From Plantactinospora mayteni (GTDB lineage: Bacteria; Actinomycetota; Actinomycetes; Mycobacteriales; Micromonosporaceae): a stretch of 64,000 bases of DNA. The translations under genes were made by a program, and so were the position numbers. Positions within the stretch are counted from its first letter, which is position 1. The number at the start of each line of letters is the position of its first letter. The notes below the pieces were generated by a model. The model was not told the DNA's origin, did not search any database, and saw only the letters and a program-made list of their open reading frames with translations. The stretch spans positions 1 through 64,000 of the forward strand of contig NZ_BONX01000039.1 of NCBI RefSeq assembly GCF_016862935.1, given 5' to 3'. Shown here piece after piece: positions 20,751-28,980 of the stretch.

Positions 20751-21143
20751 ATGTCGAAGGCCAGAGTGCTGTTCCTGATCCGGGTGCCGCGGGAGCGTAC
20801 CGAGGATTTCCTGAAGGCGTACGAGCAGATCCGTTACCAGGTCGCGGAGGGGGTGCCGGGGCACCTGGTGGACCAGGTCTGCGAGGCGTCGAGCGACTCC
20901 GAGCAGTGGCTGATCACCAGCGAGTGGGTGTCGTTGGCCCACTTCGAGGCGTGGGAGCGCAGCCCGGGGCACCGCGAGCTGGCCGCACCGCTGCGCGCCT
21001 GCATCACCGAGGCCCGGTCGATCCGGTTCGTCGTCCGCGAGGAGACCTCGGCCGGCAGGCGGAGCGGCGCGGGGGTGGCCGAGGTGGGCGGCCCGCGGGT
21101 CACCGAGGTCGACGGCGGCGAGGGTGCCGTGCCGGTCGGCTGA
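20751..21143 (+). CDS. ABM-type monooxygenase of the polyketide cluster
   Basis: 130 residues. The first 100 match the antibiotic biosynthesis monooxygenase fold (VLFLIRVPRERTEDFLKAY, then EQWLITSEWVSLAHFEAWER). Members such as TcmH oxidise anthrone-type intermediates to quinones without cofactor; WhiE-I-type proteins are also related. GAGG nine bases before the ATG supports this start. The last 30 residues are a Gly/Val tail. It closes the plus-strand PKS arm. Confidence 0.85.
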   Translation: MSKARVLFLIRVPRERTEDFLKAYEQIRYQVAEGVPGHLVDQVCEASSDSEQWLITSEWVSLAHFEAWERSPGHRELAAPLRACITEARSIRFVVREETSAGRRSGAGVAEVGGPRVTEVDGGEGAVPVG

Positions 21144-21184
21144 GCGGCCGACAGGTCTGCGGCCGATCGTTGCTACCGTGGCCT

Positions 21185-22039
21185 ATGACCAGCGAATCCG
21201 CCGAGGTGGCCGGGCGTCGCCGCGAGCAGCTCCGCGACTTCCTACGTACCCGCCGGGCCAGGTTGACGCCGGGGGACGTCGGAATGGCAGCGGTGGGCAG
21301 GCGCCGGACACCCGGTCTGCGGCGTGAGGAGGTCGCCGTGCTGGCCGGGGTCGGGGTCTCCTGGTACACCTGGCTCGAGCAGGGCCGCGAGATCAACGTC
21401 TCGGCAGAGGTGCTGGACGCGATCGGCAGGGCGCTGCGGCTGACCGAGCCCGAGCGTGCCCACCTGTACCTGCTGGCCGGTCTCAATCCGCCCCGCTCGG
21501 GCGGGACGCGCGGCGTGGCGGTCACCCCGGAGTTGCGGCACCTGCTCGACGCGTGGATGCCCCGGCCGGCGATGCTCCGGGACCGGTACTGGAATCTGCT
21601 CGCGGTCAACGACGCGGCCCGGACGGTGTTCGGCTACGGCGACACCGACCACAACTGCCTGATCACGTTCTTCACCAGTGCCCGTTACCGCGACACGCAC
21701 CCGCACTGGGCGTCGGTCGCGCCCGCTGTCGTCGCGGCGTTCCGCGCCGACGCGGCACATTCGCCCGCCGACCCGGAGTTCCGTCGGGTGATCGACGATC
21801 TCCACGCGGTGAGCCCGGACTTCGCCGAGCTGTGGGCACGCCACGACGTGGGCGTTCCCGGCCAGGCGGTGAAGGTGGTGCACCACCCCGAGGTCGGTGA
21901 GCTGTTCTTCGACATGACGACCCTGGCCGTGGTCGACCGGCCGGACTGGTATCTGGAGCTGTACAACCCGCGGCCCGACACCGGGAACGGGGACCGGCTC
22001 GGACGGCTGTTCCGGCTCCGGCTCGCCGTCTCAGCCTGA
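21185..22039 (+). CDS. XRE-type regulator with MmyB-like ligand-binding domain
   Basis: 284 residues. The N-terminal helix-turn-helix contains RRRTPGLRREEVAVLAGVGVSWYTWLEQGR, typical of the MmyB group. From residue 110 the MmyB-like domain follows (RYWNLLAVNDAARTVFG, HHPEVGELFFDMTTLAV), which binds fatty acids in studied members. It precedes an SDR gene by 83 bases on the same strand; such regulator-SDR pairs are common. It may bound the PKS cluster rather than belong to it. Confidence 0.9.
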   Translation: MTSESAEVAGRRREQLRDFLRTRRARLTPGDVGMAAVGRRRTPGLRREEVAVLAGVGVSWYTWLEQGREINVSAEVLDAIGRALRLTEPERAHLYLLAGLNPPRSGGTRGVAVTPELRHLLDAWMPRPAMLRDRYWNLLAVNDAARTVFGYGDTDHNCLITFFTSARYRDTHPHWASVAPAVVAAFRADAAHSPADPEFRRVIDDLHAVSPDFAELWARHDVGVPGQAVKVVHHPEVGELFFDMTTLAVVDRPDWYLELYNPRPDTGNGDRLGRLFRLRLAVSA

Positions 22040-22122
22040 TCGCCTCCGCCGAACCTGGTGGTGCCGCTCCCCGGATAGCCGCGCACTGTTCGGGTCGCCC
22101 ACCGTTGGTCACGCTGGGTGCC

Positions 22123-22899
22123 ATGACACACAGCATTTCCCGGTTCGACGGCAGGATTGCTCTAGTCACCGGCGGCACCAGCGGGATGGGACTGGCCACC
22201 GCGCGCAGGCTGCTGGCCGAGGGAGCCCGGGTCGTCGTCACCGGACGCGACAAGGTCCGGCTGGACGCCGCGCTCGACGATCTGGGCGGCGGGGACCGCG
22301 TCCTGGCGGTGCGCGGCGACGTGGCGAACCTTGCCGACCTCGACGCCCTGGCCGGTGCGATCCGGGACCGGTACGGGCGGCTGGACGTGGTCTTCGCCAA
22401 CGCCGGAGTCGCCCGGTTCCAGCCGCACGGCGACGTCACCGAGGCCGAGTTCGACCGGGTCGTGGACATCAACTTCAGGGGGGTGTTCTTCACCATCCAG
22501 AAGACCGTTCCGCTGCTCTCCGACGGCGGGGCGATCGTGATCAACGCGTCCTGGACGCTCTACCGTGGCCTGTCCGGAGCCTCCCTCTACGCGGCGACCA
22601 AGGCTGCGGTACACAACCTGGCGCACACCCTCGCGGCCGAACTGGGGCCCAGGGGAATCCGGGTCAACTCGGTGAGCCCCGGCTACATCACGACGCCGAT
22701 GTTCCACGACGCCATCCCGGTCGAGGCACATGCCGGCGTCGTCGCCCGGATAGCCGCCGGTCGGCTGGGTACCGCCGAGGATGTCGCCGACGCGGTCGCC
22801 TTTCTCGCCTCCGCCGAGGCGGGCTACGTCAACGGACAGGACCTGGTCATCGACGGTGGCCTGGTCACCGCCGCTGTCGGGTCGGCGGCGCCCAGTTGA
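22123..22899 (+). CDS. short-chain dehydrogenase/reductase
   Basis: 258 residues, classical SDR. The cofactor loop is VTGGTSGMG, then NAGVARF, the catalytic Ser in NASW, and YAATK (Tyr and Lys). RVNSVSPGYITTPM and VNGQDLVIDGG close the fold. The substrate is unknown. It is probably controlled by the XRE/MmyB-type regulator in front. It could in principle act on the polyketide, but it sits outside the tightly overlapping PKS genes and is not an obvious PKS ketoreductase. Confidence 0.92.
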   Translation: MTHSISRFDGRIALVTGGTSGMGLATARRLLAEGARVVVTGRDKVRLDAALDDLGGGDRVLAVRGDVANLADLDALAGAIRDRYGRLDVVFANAGVARFQPHGDVTEAEFDRVVDINFRGVFFTIQKTVPLLSDGGAIVINASWTLYRGLSGASLYAATKAAVHNLAHTLAAELGPRGIRVNSVSPGYITTPMFHDAIPVEAHAGVVARIAAGRLGTAEDVADAVAFLASAEAGYVNGQDLVIDGGLVTAAVGSAAPS

Positions 22900-23004
22900 C
22901 CGTGGTCACCAACGCGCTGAACATCGCCAACGAGCTGCTGGGGTAGCCACCGGCTCGGGCCATGCATGACGGGCGGCGCCGCCGGCGCTTCCTAATTGAT
23001 GGAC

Positions 23005-23025
23005 ATGGATGTACGTTGAATCCAT
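23005..23025. promoter_or_regulatory. ATGGAT-N9-ATCCAT inverted repeat
   Basis: A perfect 6-base inverted repeat spaced by nine bases, 43 bases before the BNR_4 gene. ATGGAT also occurs twice (24670 and 24688) before the next secreted enzyme gene. It may be a shared operator for carbohydrate-active genes. Confidence 0.4.
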
Positions 23026-23068
23026 TCATCCGGGAGCGCCCGGGAGCGCCCGACGCGAGGGAGTAGCC

Positions 23069-24493
23069 ATGTCCGCCCCGTCCTCCCGCCGGGCCGCGTT
23101 GGCGGCGTCACTCGTCCTCGGGGTTACCGTCGCAGTGGTCGTCCCGCCGGGTCCGGCGGTCGCGGCGGCCCCGGGCGTGACCCGGCTCGGCGACACCCAG
23201 CTCGACCCCACCGCGCTCTACTTCGTCTCCTACGACGGACTGGTCAACAACAACTCGTACGGCGACGGCATCGTCAGCCACGCCGGCTACCAGTACGCGG
23301 CCTGGTACACCTCGACCCGGAACGCGGTACTCGCCCGCCGGCAACTGCCGTCCGGGGCGTGGCAGGCCCTCCAGTTGCCGCACCGGTTGAGCACCGACGA
23401 CTCGCACAACTCCATCGCGCTCGGCATCTCCCCGGGCGACGGCCGGCTGCACGTGGCGATGGACACCCACGACAGCGAGGTCTACTACGTCAAGTCCGAG
23501 GCCGGGCTGGTCTCGTCGCCGGGTTCGCGGAGCTGGCTGGCCAGCCGGTTCGGCGCGGAGCAGCGCAGTCTGGACGGGGTCGGACTGGGCGCGATGACGT
23601 ACCCGCAGTTCCGGGTCGCGCCCGGCAACCGGCTCCAGCTCAGCTACCGGACCGGGCGGTCGGGCAACGGCGCCAACGAACTCGCCGAGTACGACGGTTC
23701 CACCTGGCGCCGGCTCGGCCGCTGGTCGTCGGCGACCGGGCCGTACGTCGCGAACGGCGCCACCAGCACCACCCGGAACATGTACCTGCACGGGCTGACC
23801 TACGGTCCGGGCGGCCGGCTGCACGCCGCGTTCACCTGGCGGGAGGGCAACTCCGCGGTGACCTGCAACAGCGGCGGCCTGACCAACCACGACACCGGAT
23901 ACGTGCACAGCGACGACCAGGGCCGCACCTGGCGCAACAACGCCGGGACGGTCGTCGGGACCACCAACTCGGGCAGCCTGGTGTCGATCTCCAGTCCCGG
24001 ACTCGTGGTCGACCCGTTGCCGCCGAACTACGGGCTGATCAACCAGGAGAGCCAGGACGTCGACTCGACAGGCAACCCGCACGTGATCATCAGCTACGTA
24101 CCCGGCCGGTTCACCTCCTGCGTCACCTCGTACGCCTCGGCACGCCGGGCCAACGGCCGGGCCTTCCACCTGTTCCGCAACCCGTCCGGGGTCTGGCGCA
24201 AGGTCGAGATTCCGGTGCCGTTGAACGCGACCGGCCGCTCCCAGGTCGTGCTCGACGCCGCCGACAACGCCTACGTCGTGCTGCCGTACGGCCGGATCGT
24301 CACCGCCAGCCGGGCCAGCGGCTACACCGACTGGACCGTACGCTTCGACGGCGCCGGGCTGAACGCCTTCGGCGAGGTGATCGTGGACCGGGCCCGGGTG
24401 GAGAGCGACGGCGTCCTGTCGATCCTCTACCAGCGCGCATCCAGCGGCAGCACGCCGTCCCCGATCCGGGTGGTCGACTTCCGGCTCGGCTGA
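23069..24493 (+). CDS. secreted BNR_4-type beta-propeller protein
   Basis: 474 residues. A Sec signal (SRRAALAASLVLGVTVAVVV, ending AVAAAPG) is followed by a propeller domain of the BNR_4 type (DGIVSHAGYQYAAWYT, DDSHNSIALGISPGDGRLHVAMDTH, NLxxRNMYLHGLTYGP-like blocks). The family includes ulvan and related polysaccharide lyases, so a secreted lyase or sugar-binding protein is likely. The start ATG at 23069 follows GAGGGAG; a frame reaching 23009 would spoil the signal peptide. An esterase-CBM2 gene follows on the same strand. Confidence 0.8.
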   Translation: MSAPSSRRAALAASLVLGVTVAVVVPPGPAVAAAPGVTRLGDTQLDPTALYFVSYDGLVNNNSYGDGIVSHAGYQYAAWYTSTRNAVLARRQLPSGAWQALQLPHRLSTDDSHNSIALGISPGDGRLHVAMDTHDSEVYYVKSEAGLVSSPGSRSWLASRFGAEQRSLDGVGLGAMTYPQFRVAPGNRLQLSYRTGRSGNGANELAEYDGSTWRRLGRWSSATGPYVANGATSTTRNMYLHGLTYGPGGRLHAAFTWREGNSAVTCNSGGLTNHDTGYVHSDDQGRTWRNNAGTVVGTTNSGSLVSISSPGLVVDPLPPNYGLINQESQDVDSTGNPHVIISYVPGRFTSCVTSYASARRANGRAFHLFRNPSGVWRKVEIPVPLNATGRSQVVLDAADNAYVVLPYGRIVTASRASGYTDWTVRFDGAGLNAFGEVIVDRARVESDGVLSILYQRASSGSTPSPIRVVDFRLG

Positions 24494-24510
24494 CCGCAGA
24501 CGCGCCGACC

Positions 24511-24560
24511 CACTCCAAGGGAAGTGGGCCTACTCCACTCCAAGGGAAGTGGGCCTACTC
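24511..24560. repeat. 25-bp tandem duplication
   Basis: Two copies (24511-24535 and 24536-24560) of a 25-base unit containing ACTCCAAGGGAAGTGGG, between the BNR_4 and esterase genes. Each unit is partly palindromic. Confidence 0.85.
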
Positions 24561-24713
24561 CAGGAGAACGGGGAACCGGCCCGCCGCTCGCCCGTTCGGC
24601 GCACCTGACGGCGCGTTCGCCGCTCAGCTCGGCGGCTGGCCGGTGGGGAGTCGAGGTCGGGACCTTCAATGGATTTGATCGAAGACGATGGATGCATTGG
24701 AAGGTGAGTGGCC

Positions 24714-25784
24714 ATGTCCACGACCATGCGCCGGTGTGCCGGTGCGCTGTTGGCGGCCGTACTGGTGACCGCGGCAATCCTGGTGCACACCGGCCACCGG
24801 GTGGAGGCGGCGGCCGGGGTCCGGGTACTGCCGCTCGGCGACTCGATCACCGACGGCTTCAACGTGCCGGGTGGATACCGGATCGACCTGTGGCAGAAGG
24901 TGGTGGCCGGCGGCTACACCGTCGACTTCGTCGGTTCCCAGGCCAACGGCCCGGCCAGCCTCGGCGACCGTGACCACGAGGGCCACTCCGGCTGGCGGAT
25001 CGACCAGATCGACGCCAACATCGTCAACTGGCTCAACACCTACCAGCCGCGCACCATCCTGCTGCACATCGGCACCAACGACATCTTCCAGAACCGCGAC
25101 CTGCCGAACGCCCCCAACCGGCTGGCCGCGCTGATCGACCGGATCACCACCACCGCACCCGCGGCGAAGCTCTTCGTCGCCACCATCGTCCCGGCCGGCT
25201 CCGCGAGCACCGACGCCCAGGTGCGCAGCTTCAACGCGGCCATCCCGCAGATCGTGCAGACCCGGGCGAACGCCGGTCGGCAGGTCTACCTGGTCAACAT
25301 GTACGCCGCGCTCAGCACCGCCGACCTGGCCGACGGCGTGCACCCGAACGCGACCGGCTACAGCAAGATGGCCACCACCTGGTACAACGCCCTGCTGGCG
25401 GTGCCCGGCAGCCTCACCGACGGCGGCACCCCGACCCCGACCCCGACCGGCGGCCCCACCAACCCGCCGACGACGCCACCGACCAACCCGCCGGCCGGCT
25501 GCACCGCGACGGTGTCGCTGAACTCCTGGACCGGAGGCTTCGTCGCGACCGTACGGGTCACCGCCGGTTCCGCCGGCACCACCGGCTGGACCGTCAGCGC
25601 CACCCTGCCGGCCGGCACCACGGTCACGAACGCCTGGAACACCGAGCGCAGCGGCAGCAGCGGCGCCGTCCAGTTCACGAACGTGAGCTACAACGGACGG
25701 ATCGCCGCCGGACAGTCGACGGAGTTCGGCTTCCAGGGCACCGGTAGCGCAGCCGGTTTCACCCCGAGCTGCGTCGCCCGCTGA
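24714..25784 (+). CDS. secreted SGNH/GDSL esterase with CBM2
   Basis: 356 residues. A signal peptide (about 1-33) precedes an SGNH hydrolase domain: PLGDSITDGF (Ser44), the GTND block, and DGVHPNATG carrying the Asp/His pair. A Pro/Thr/Gly linker follows (residues 235-260), then a family 2 carbohydrate-binding module (GCTATVSLNSWTGGF to the C-terminus). It probably removes acetyl or other acyl groups from plant polysaccharides while bound to cellulose or xylan. The ATG at 24714 follows GGAAGGTGAG. Confidence 0.93.
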   Translation: MSTTMRRCAGALLAAVLVTAAILVHTGHRVEAAAGVRVLPLGDSITDGFNVPGGYRIDLWQKVVAGGYTVDFVGSQANGPASLGDRDHEGHSGWRIDQIDANIVNWLNTYQPRTILLHIGTNDIFQNRDLPNAPNRLAALIDRITTTAPAAKLFVATIVPAGSASTDAQVRSFNAAIPQIVQTRANAGRQVYLVNMYAALSTADLADGVHPNATGYSKMATTWYNALLAVPGSLTDGGTPTPTPTGGPTNPPTTPPTNPPAGCTATVSLNSWTGGFVATVRVTAGSAGTTGWTVSATLPAGTTVTNAWNTERSGSSGAVQFTNVSYNGRIAAGQSTEFGFQGTGSAAGFTPSCVAR

Positions 25785-25824
25785 CCGCTGCGAGAGGCGC
25801 CGCGCACCGGTTCCGGAGCAGCCC

Positions 25825-25881
25825 AGCCGATCTGGAGCAGCTCAGCCGATCTGGAGCAGCTCAGCCGATCCGGACCAGCTC
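25825..25881. repeat. 19-bp tandem repeat, three copies
   Basis: Copies at 25825-25843, 25844-25862 and 25863-25881 of AGCCGATCTGGAGCAGCTC; the third has two changes. It lies in the gap between convergent genes and has no coding role. Confidence 0.9.
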
Positions 25882-25938
25882 GTCGGAACCGTGTCTCATC
25901 CGAACCGTGTCGATCGCGACCCGCCGGCGTCTCGACCC

Positions 25939-25980
25939 GACCCACCTGTCCCGGGCAGCACGACCCGGGGCAGGTGGGTC
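25939..25980. terminator. strong hairpin between convergent genes
   Basis: Arms at 25939-25955 and 25964-25980 pair over 17 positions with one mismatch and an 8-base loop. It lies between the esterase gene (plus) and the methyltransferase gene (minus), so it could end transcription from both sides. There is no T run, as is usual in actinomycetes. Confidence 0.7.
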
Positions 25981-26097
25981 GTTCGCGCCGGTCGTCCTTC
26001 GCCCGGGTCGTCTTTCGGCTTCGCCCACGGCCGGTCCACGCGCCGACCCCACCGGGGACGCGCCGGTCACCGTGCCCGCTGGCGTTGTGGGCGGAGA

Positions 26098-26904
26098 TCA
26101 GCGCTTCCGGGCGATCCCGCCGGCCATCAGCAGTTCGGCCACGGTGAGGTCGTGGTCGATGGGAGACTCCGGCCGCCACTGCGGCAGCGGTACCAGGCCC
26201 GGCTCGACCATCTCGAGGTCTCCGAAGAACCCCTGAAGCTCCTCCAGCGTCCGGAATCGGCCGGTGCCGAGCACGCTGAGGTACGTCTCCTCAAGCTCGG
26301 CCGCTTCCGGGAAGGACGCGCAGAAGCTGGTCATGAAGAGGTGACTGCCGGACGGCACGGCCGCCAGGTACGCCTCGGCGACGCTCTGCGGGTCCTCGTC
26401 GTCGTGCAGATGGTGCAGGATGCCGACGAGCAGTACGCCGACCGGCTGGGAGAAGTCGATGAGGCGGTGCACCTCGGGATTGGCGAGTATGGACTCGGGG
26501 TCTCGCAGGTCGGCCGTGACGACCGTGGTGTTCTCGTTCTCGACGAGCAGGGCCCGCCCGTGGGCCAGTACGATCGGGTCGTTGTCGATGTAGACGACCC
26601 GGGCGTCGGGTGCCGACCGCTGTGCCACCTGGTGGGTGTTCTCCCGGGTCGGCAGCCCGGAACCCAGATCCATGAACTGCCGGATGCCCGCCTCTTCGAC
26701 CAGATAGCGGACGCCCCGGCTGAGGATCTGCCGGTTGTAGGCCGCCACCTCCGGCAACTGCGGCACGATCTTGAGCATCTCGCCGACGACCGCGCGGTCG
26801 ATCGCGAAGTTGTCCTTGCCGCCGAGCACCACGTCGTAGGCCCGCGCGATGCTGGGTTTCGAGGTGTCGATACCGGCCGAAGCCGGCCGCCCCTGGTCCG
26901 TCAT
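26098..26904 (-). CDS. S-adenosylmethionine-dependent methyltransferase (DUF574/PF04672 type)
   Basis: 268 residues. It begins with GIDTSKPSIARAYDVVLGGKDNF, the hallmark of this actinobacterial family, and has the SAM loop MDLGSGLPTREN and VVYIDNDPIVLAH. LLVGILHHLHDDEDP is the usual later motif. These genes are very numerous in actinomycetes and their substrates are mostly unknown. AAGG precedes the ATG. It stands alone, divergent from the metallo-beta-lactamase-fold gene. Confidence 0.92.
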   Translation of the reverse strand: MTDQGRPASAGIDTSKPSIARAYDVVLGGKDNFAIDRAVVGEMLKIVPQLPEVAAYNRQILSRGVRYLVEEAGIRQFMDLGSGLPTRENTHQVAQRSAPDARVVYIDNDPIVLAHGRALLVENENTTVVTADLRDPESILANPEVHRLIDFSQPVGVLLVGILHHLHDDEDPQSVAEAYLAAVPSGSHLFMTSFCASFPEAAELEETYLSVLGTGRFRTLEELQGFFGDLEMVEPGLVPLPQWRPESPIDHDLTVAELLMAGGIARKR

Positions 26905-27215
26905 GAATCCTTCTTCCGGAAGGTCTCACCCGTGTCCCGAAAGATCCTATAGGACGTCCGATGACCGGCTCGGTGGGGTGTCTGACCATCGTGGACAGAC
27001 GGACCATCCGACGATCTTTCCCGCCTGCGTCGACTCTGCGCACTGCCGCTACCAGTGCTGATATCGGAACGGATATCGGTGGATCCGCCGGATGGTCTTG
27101 GACGGCGCGGCTCGGCCGGTGATTGGGTTTCCGCACTCGACCGCTCGGCCGGGGCGTTCCGGCGCTGCTCAGGCGCGGGCACGACCGGGCCGAGCCCGAT
27201 CGGAGGGGGAAACTC
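26905..27215. other. divergent promoter region
   Basis: 311 bases between the methyltransferase and the Tat-exported gene. It contains a perfect 10-base palindrome TCCTATAGGA (26945-26954) near the methyltransferase start and the GATATCG pair listed at 27060-27078. No gene was seen. Confidence 0.6.
27060..27078 (+). promoter_or_regulatory. GATATCG-N5-GATATCG motif, first site
   Basis: Two GATATCG elements start 12 bases apart (27060-27066, 27072-27078). They lie about 137 bases before the metallo-beta-lactamase-fold gene. The same arrangement recurs at 28244-28262 before the next gene. Confidence 0.5.
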
Positions 27216-28211
27216 ATGACCGAACCTCGACTCGACCGCCGGGGGCTGCTCCGGACCGCCGCCGTCGGCGCCGCAGCGACCGGGCTCGCCGCCACGGTGG
27301 CACCGGGACTCGCCACACCCGCCGTCGCGGCGCACGGGTCGGCTCCGGCCGGCCGCACCAGGTCGCGGGGCACCGGCGCCGCCGCGACGTTCCGCTGGTT
27401 CGGTACGGCCGGCTGGCGGATCGACATCGGCACCCGGACGGTACTGGTCGATCCGTACCTGAGTCGTTACCGGACCGGACTGTTCGAGGGCGGGATGAAC
27501 CTGGCCACCCCGCTGACCGTCGCCACCTCCATCGTGGACGAACACGTGGGCCGGCCCGAGACGGTACTGGTCACCCACTCGCACTGGGACCACTTCAACG
27601 ACGTACCGCACATCGCGACGACGAGCGGGGCGCGGGTGCTCGGCACCATGACGACGTACCAGCTCGGGCTGGCCGCCGGCATCCCCGCCGGGCAGCTGGG
27701 ACTGGTCAAGGGTGGCGAGGTGCTCGACTTCGGCGACTACACGGTCGAGGTGGTCGCCTCGCTGCACAGCCGGAACGCGGCGTACTCGATCGGCATCCCC
27801 GGGCTGCGGCTGAGCCAGCCGCCGAAGCCCGCCACCGTCGGTGACCTGCCGGAGGGCGACACCCTCGCCTTCCAGGTCACCGTCAAGGACGGCCCGGCGG
27901 TCTTCTTCATGGGCGCCAGCGACTTCGTGGAACGCAACGTGTCCGGCCTGCGGCCCGACGTCGCGATGATCGCGATGGCCGCCAGCACCTCCACGCACGA
28001 GTACCTGCCCCGGTTGCTGGCGGCGCTGGACTATCCGGAGATCGTGGTGCCGGTGCACTGGGACAACTTCGAGACCGAGCTGCGGAATCCACCGCCGATC
28101 GCGCCGGCCGACCGGCCGAGGCTGGAGGCGATGATCACGGCGATCCGGCGGGCGGCCCCGAGGAGCCGGATCGTCGTACCGGAATACCTGACCGGCTACA
28201 CCTTCGGCTGA
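27216..28211 (+). CDS. Tat-exported metallo-beta-lactamase-fold hydrolase
   Basis: 331 residues. The twin-arginine signal LDRRGLLRTAAVGAAATGLA is at the N-terminus, cleaved near AVAAHG. The mature protein has the metallo-hydrolase motif THSHWDHFND, TVEVVASLHSRN, FFMGASDFVE and PVHWDNFE, resembling the UlaG-like branch. It probably hydrolyses an ester or lactone outside the cytoplasm with a metal pair. GGAGGGGG precedes the ATG. It ends 134 bases before the lipoprotein gene that shares its promoter motif. Confidence 0.88.
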   Translation: MTEPRLDRRGLLRTAAVGAAATGLAATVAPGLATPAVAAHGSAPAGRTRSRGTGAAATFRWFGTAGWRIDIGTRTVLVDPYLSRYRTGLFEGGMNLATPLTVATSIVDEHVGRPETVLVTHSHWDHFNDVPHIATTSGARVLGTMTTYQLGLAAGIPAGQLGLVKGGEVLDFGDYTVEVVASLHSRNAAYSIGIPGLRLSQPPKPATVGDLPEGDTLAFQVTVKDGPAVFFMGASDFVERNVSGLRPDVAMIAMAASTSTHEYLPRLLAALDYPEIVVPVHWDNFETELRNPPPIAPADRPRLEAMITAIRRAAPRSRIVVPEYLTGYTFG

Positions 28212-28243
28212 CCGGCACCGCGGGCACGTGCCCGTCCGCCCGC

Positions 28244-28262
28244 GATATCGGGGTTGATATCG
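28244..28262 (+). promoter_or_regulatory. GATATCG-N5-GATATCG motif, second site
   Basis: GATATCG at 28244-28250 and 28256-28262, again 12 bases start to start, 84 bases before the DUF4232 lipoprotein gene. The five-base spacer differs from the first site while the heptamers are identical. Confidence 0.5.
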
Positions 28263-28345
28263 TGCCTGCTCAGCGGCTTGCCCGCAGCGCAGCAGGAGTG
28301 TGGCGGCGTACTCGACGAGACCCGGCAGGGTCGGGAAGGCACTGC

Positions 28346-28918
28346 ATGACGATCGGCATCCCGCCGTCCCACCGCAGGCGGATGCGCCGGCTCGGCACCC
28401 TGCTCGGCACGGTCGCGCTACTCGCCGGCTGCGGTACGCCGAGCAGGCCCCCGATCCCGGAGCCGACCCTGACCGCCGATCCGGCGCCGACCGCCGAGTG
28501 TCCCGACGGCTTCCTGATCACCGCCGGTGAGGTGGAACCCGCCCTCGGCCTGCGGGCGCTCGGGATCGAGCTGCGCAACTGCGGCACCGCTCCATACCGC
28601 CTCGACGGCTATCCCGTGGTGCGGGTACTGGACCAGGAGCGGCGGGCGCTCGACGTCACGGTCGGCAACGGGTCGGCGCCGGTGAGTAGCCCGGACAGCT
28701 ACGACGTGCCACCCCGGCCGGTGGTGCTGGGGCCCGGCGAGTCGGCGCGGGCGCGGGTGCTCTGGCGGAACACCGTCACCGAGTCGGCCGAGCCGGCCGG
28801 GGACGCGAGCTACCTGGAGATCGCTCCCGCGCCCGGCGCACCGGTCCAGCTCGTCGCCCCGCGCGGCGGGATCGACCTCGGCACCACCGGCCGGCTCGCG
28901 GTGAACGTCTGGCAGTAA
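28346..28918 (+). CDS. DUF4232-type lipoprotein
   Basis: 190 residues. A lipoprotein signal ends at LLAGC, lipid-anchored near residue 29, followed by a Pro/Thr-rich spacer. The rest resembles the DUF4232 domain (LRALGIELRNCGTAPYRLDGYPVVRVLD, with a Cys pair). Function unknown. GGAAGG precedes the ATG. It may be co-regulated with the Tat protein in front through the shared GATATCG motif. Confidence 0.8.
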   Translation: MTIGIPPSHRRRMRRLGTLLGTVALLAGCGTPSRPPIPEPTLTADPAPTAECPDGFLITAGEVEPALGLRALGIELRNCGTAPYRLDGYPVVRVLDQERRALDVTVGNGSAPVSSPDSYDVPPRPVVLGPGESARARVLWRNTVTESAEPAGDASYLEIAPAPGAPVQLVAPRGGIDLGTTGRLAVNVWQ

Positions 28919-28931
28919 GACCCGCTCGACA

Positions 28932-28970
28932 GCATCCGGCCCGGCCGCTCGCGGCGACCGGGCCGGATGC
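28932..28970. terminator. 13-bp perfect stem between convergent genes
   Basis: GCATCCGGCCCGG (28932-28944) pairs perfectly with its complement at 28958-28970 across a 13-base loop. It sits between the stop codons of the lipoprotein (plus) and the chitinase (minus), a likely bidirectional terminator. Confidence 0.8.
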
Positions 28971-28980
28971 GGTGCCGGGA

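Noticed and set aside
22123-22899. The SDR as the missing PKS ketoreductase
   Set aside because: It is outside the overlapping PKS genes, follows an XRE regulator, and shows only general SDR motifs. A non-reducing cluster does not need it. Not excluded, but unsupported.
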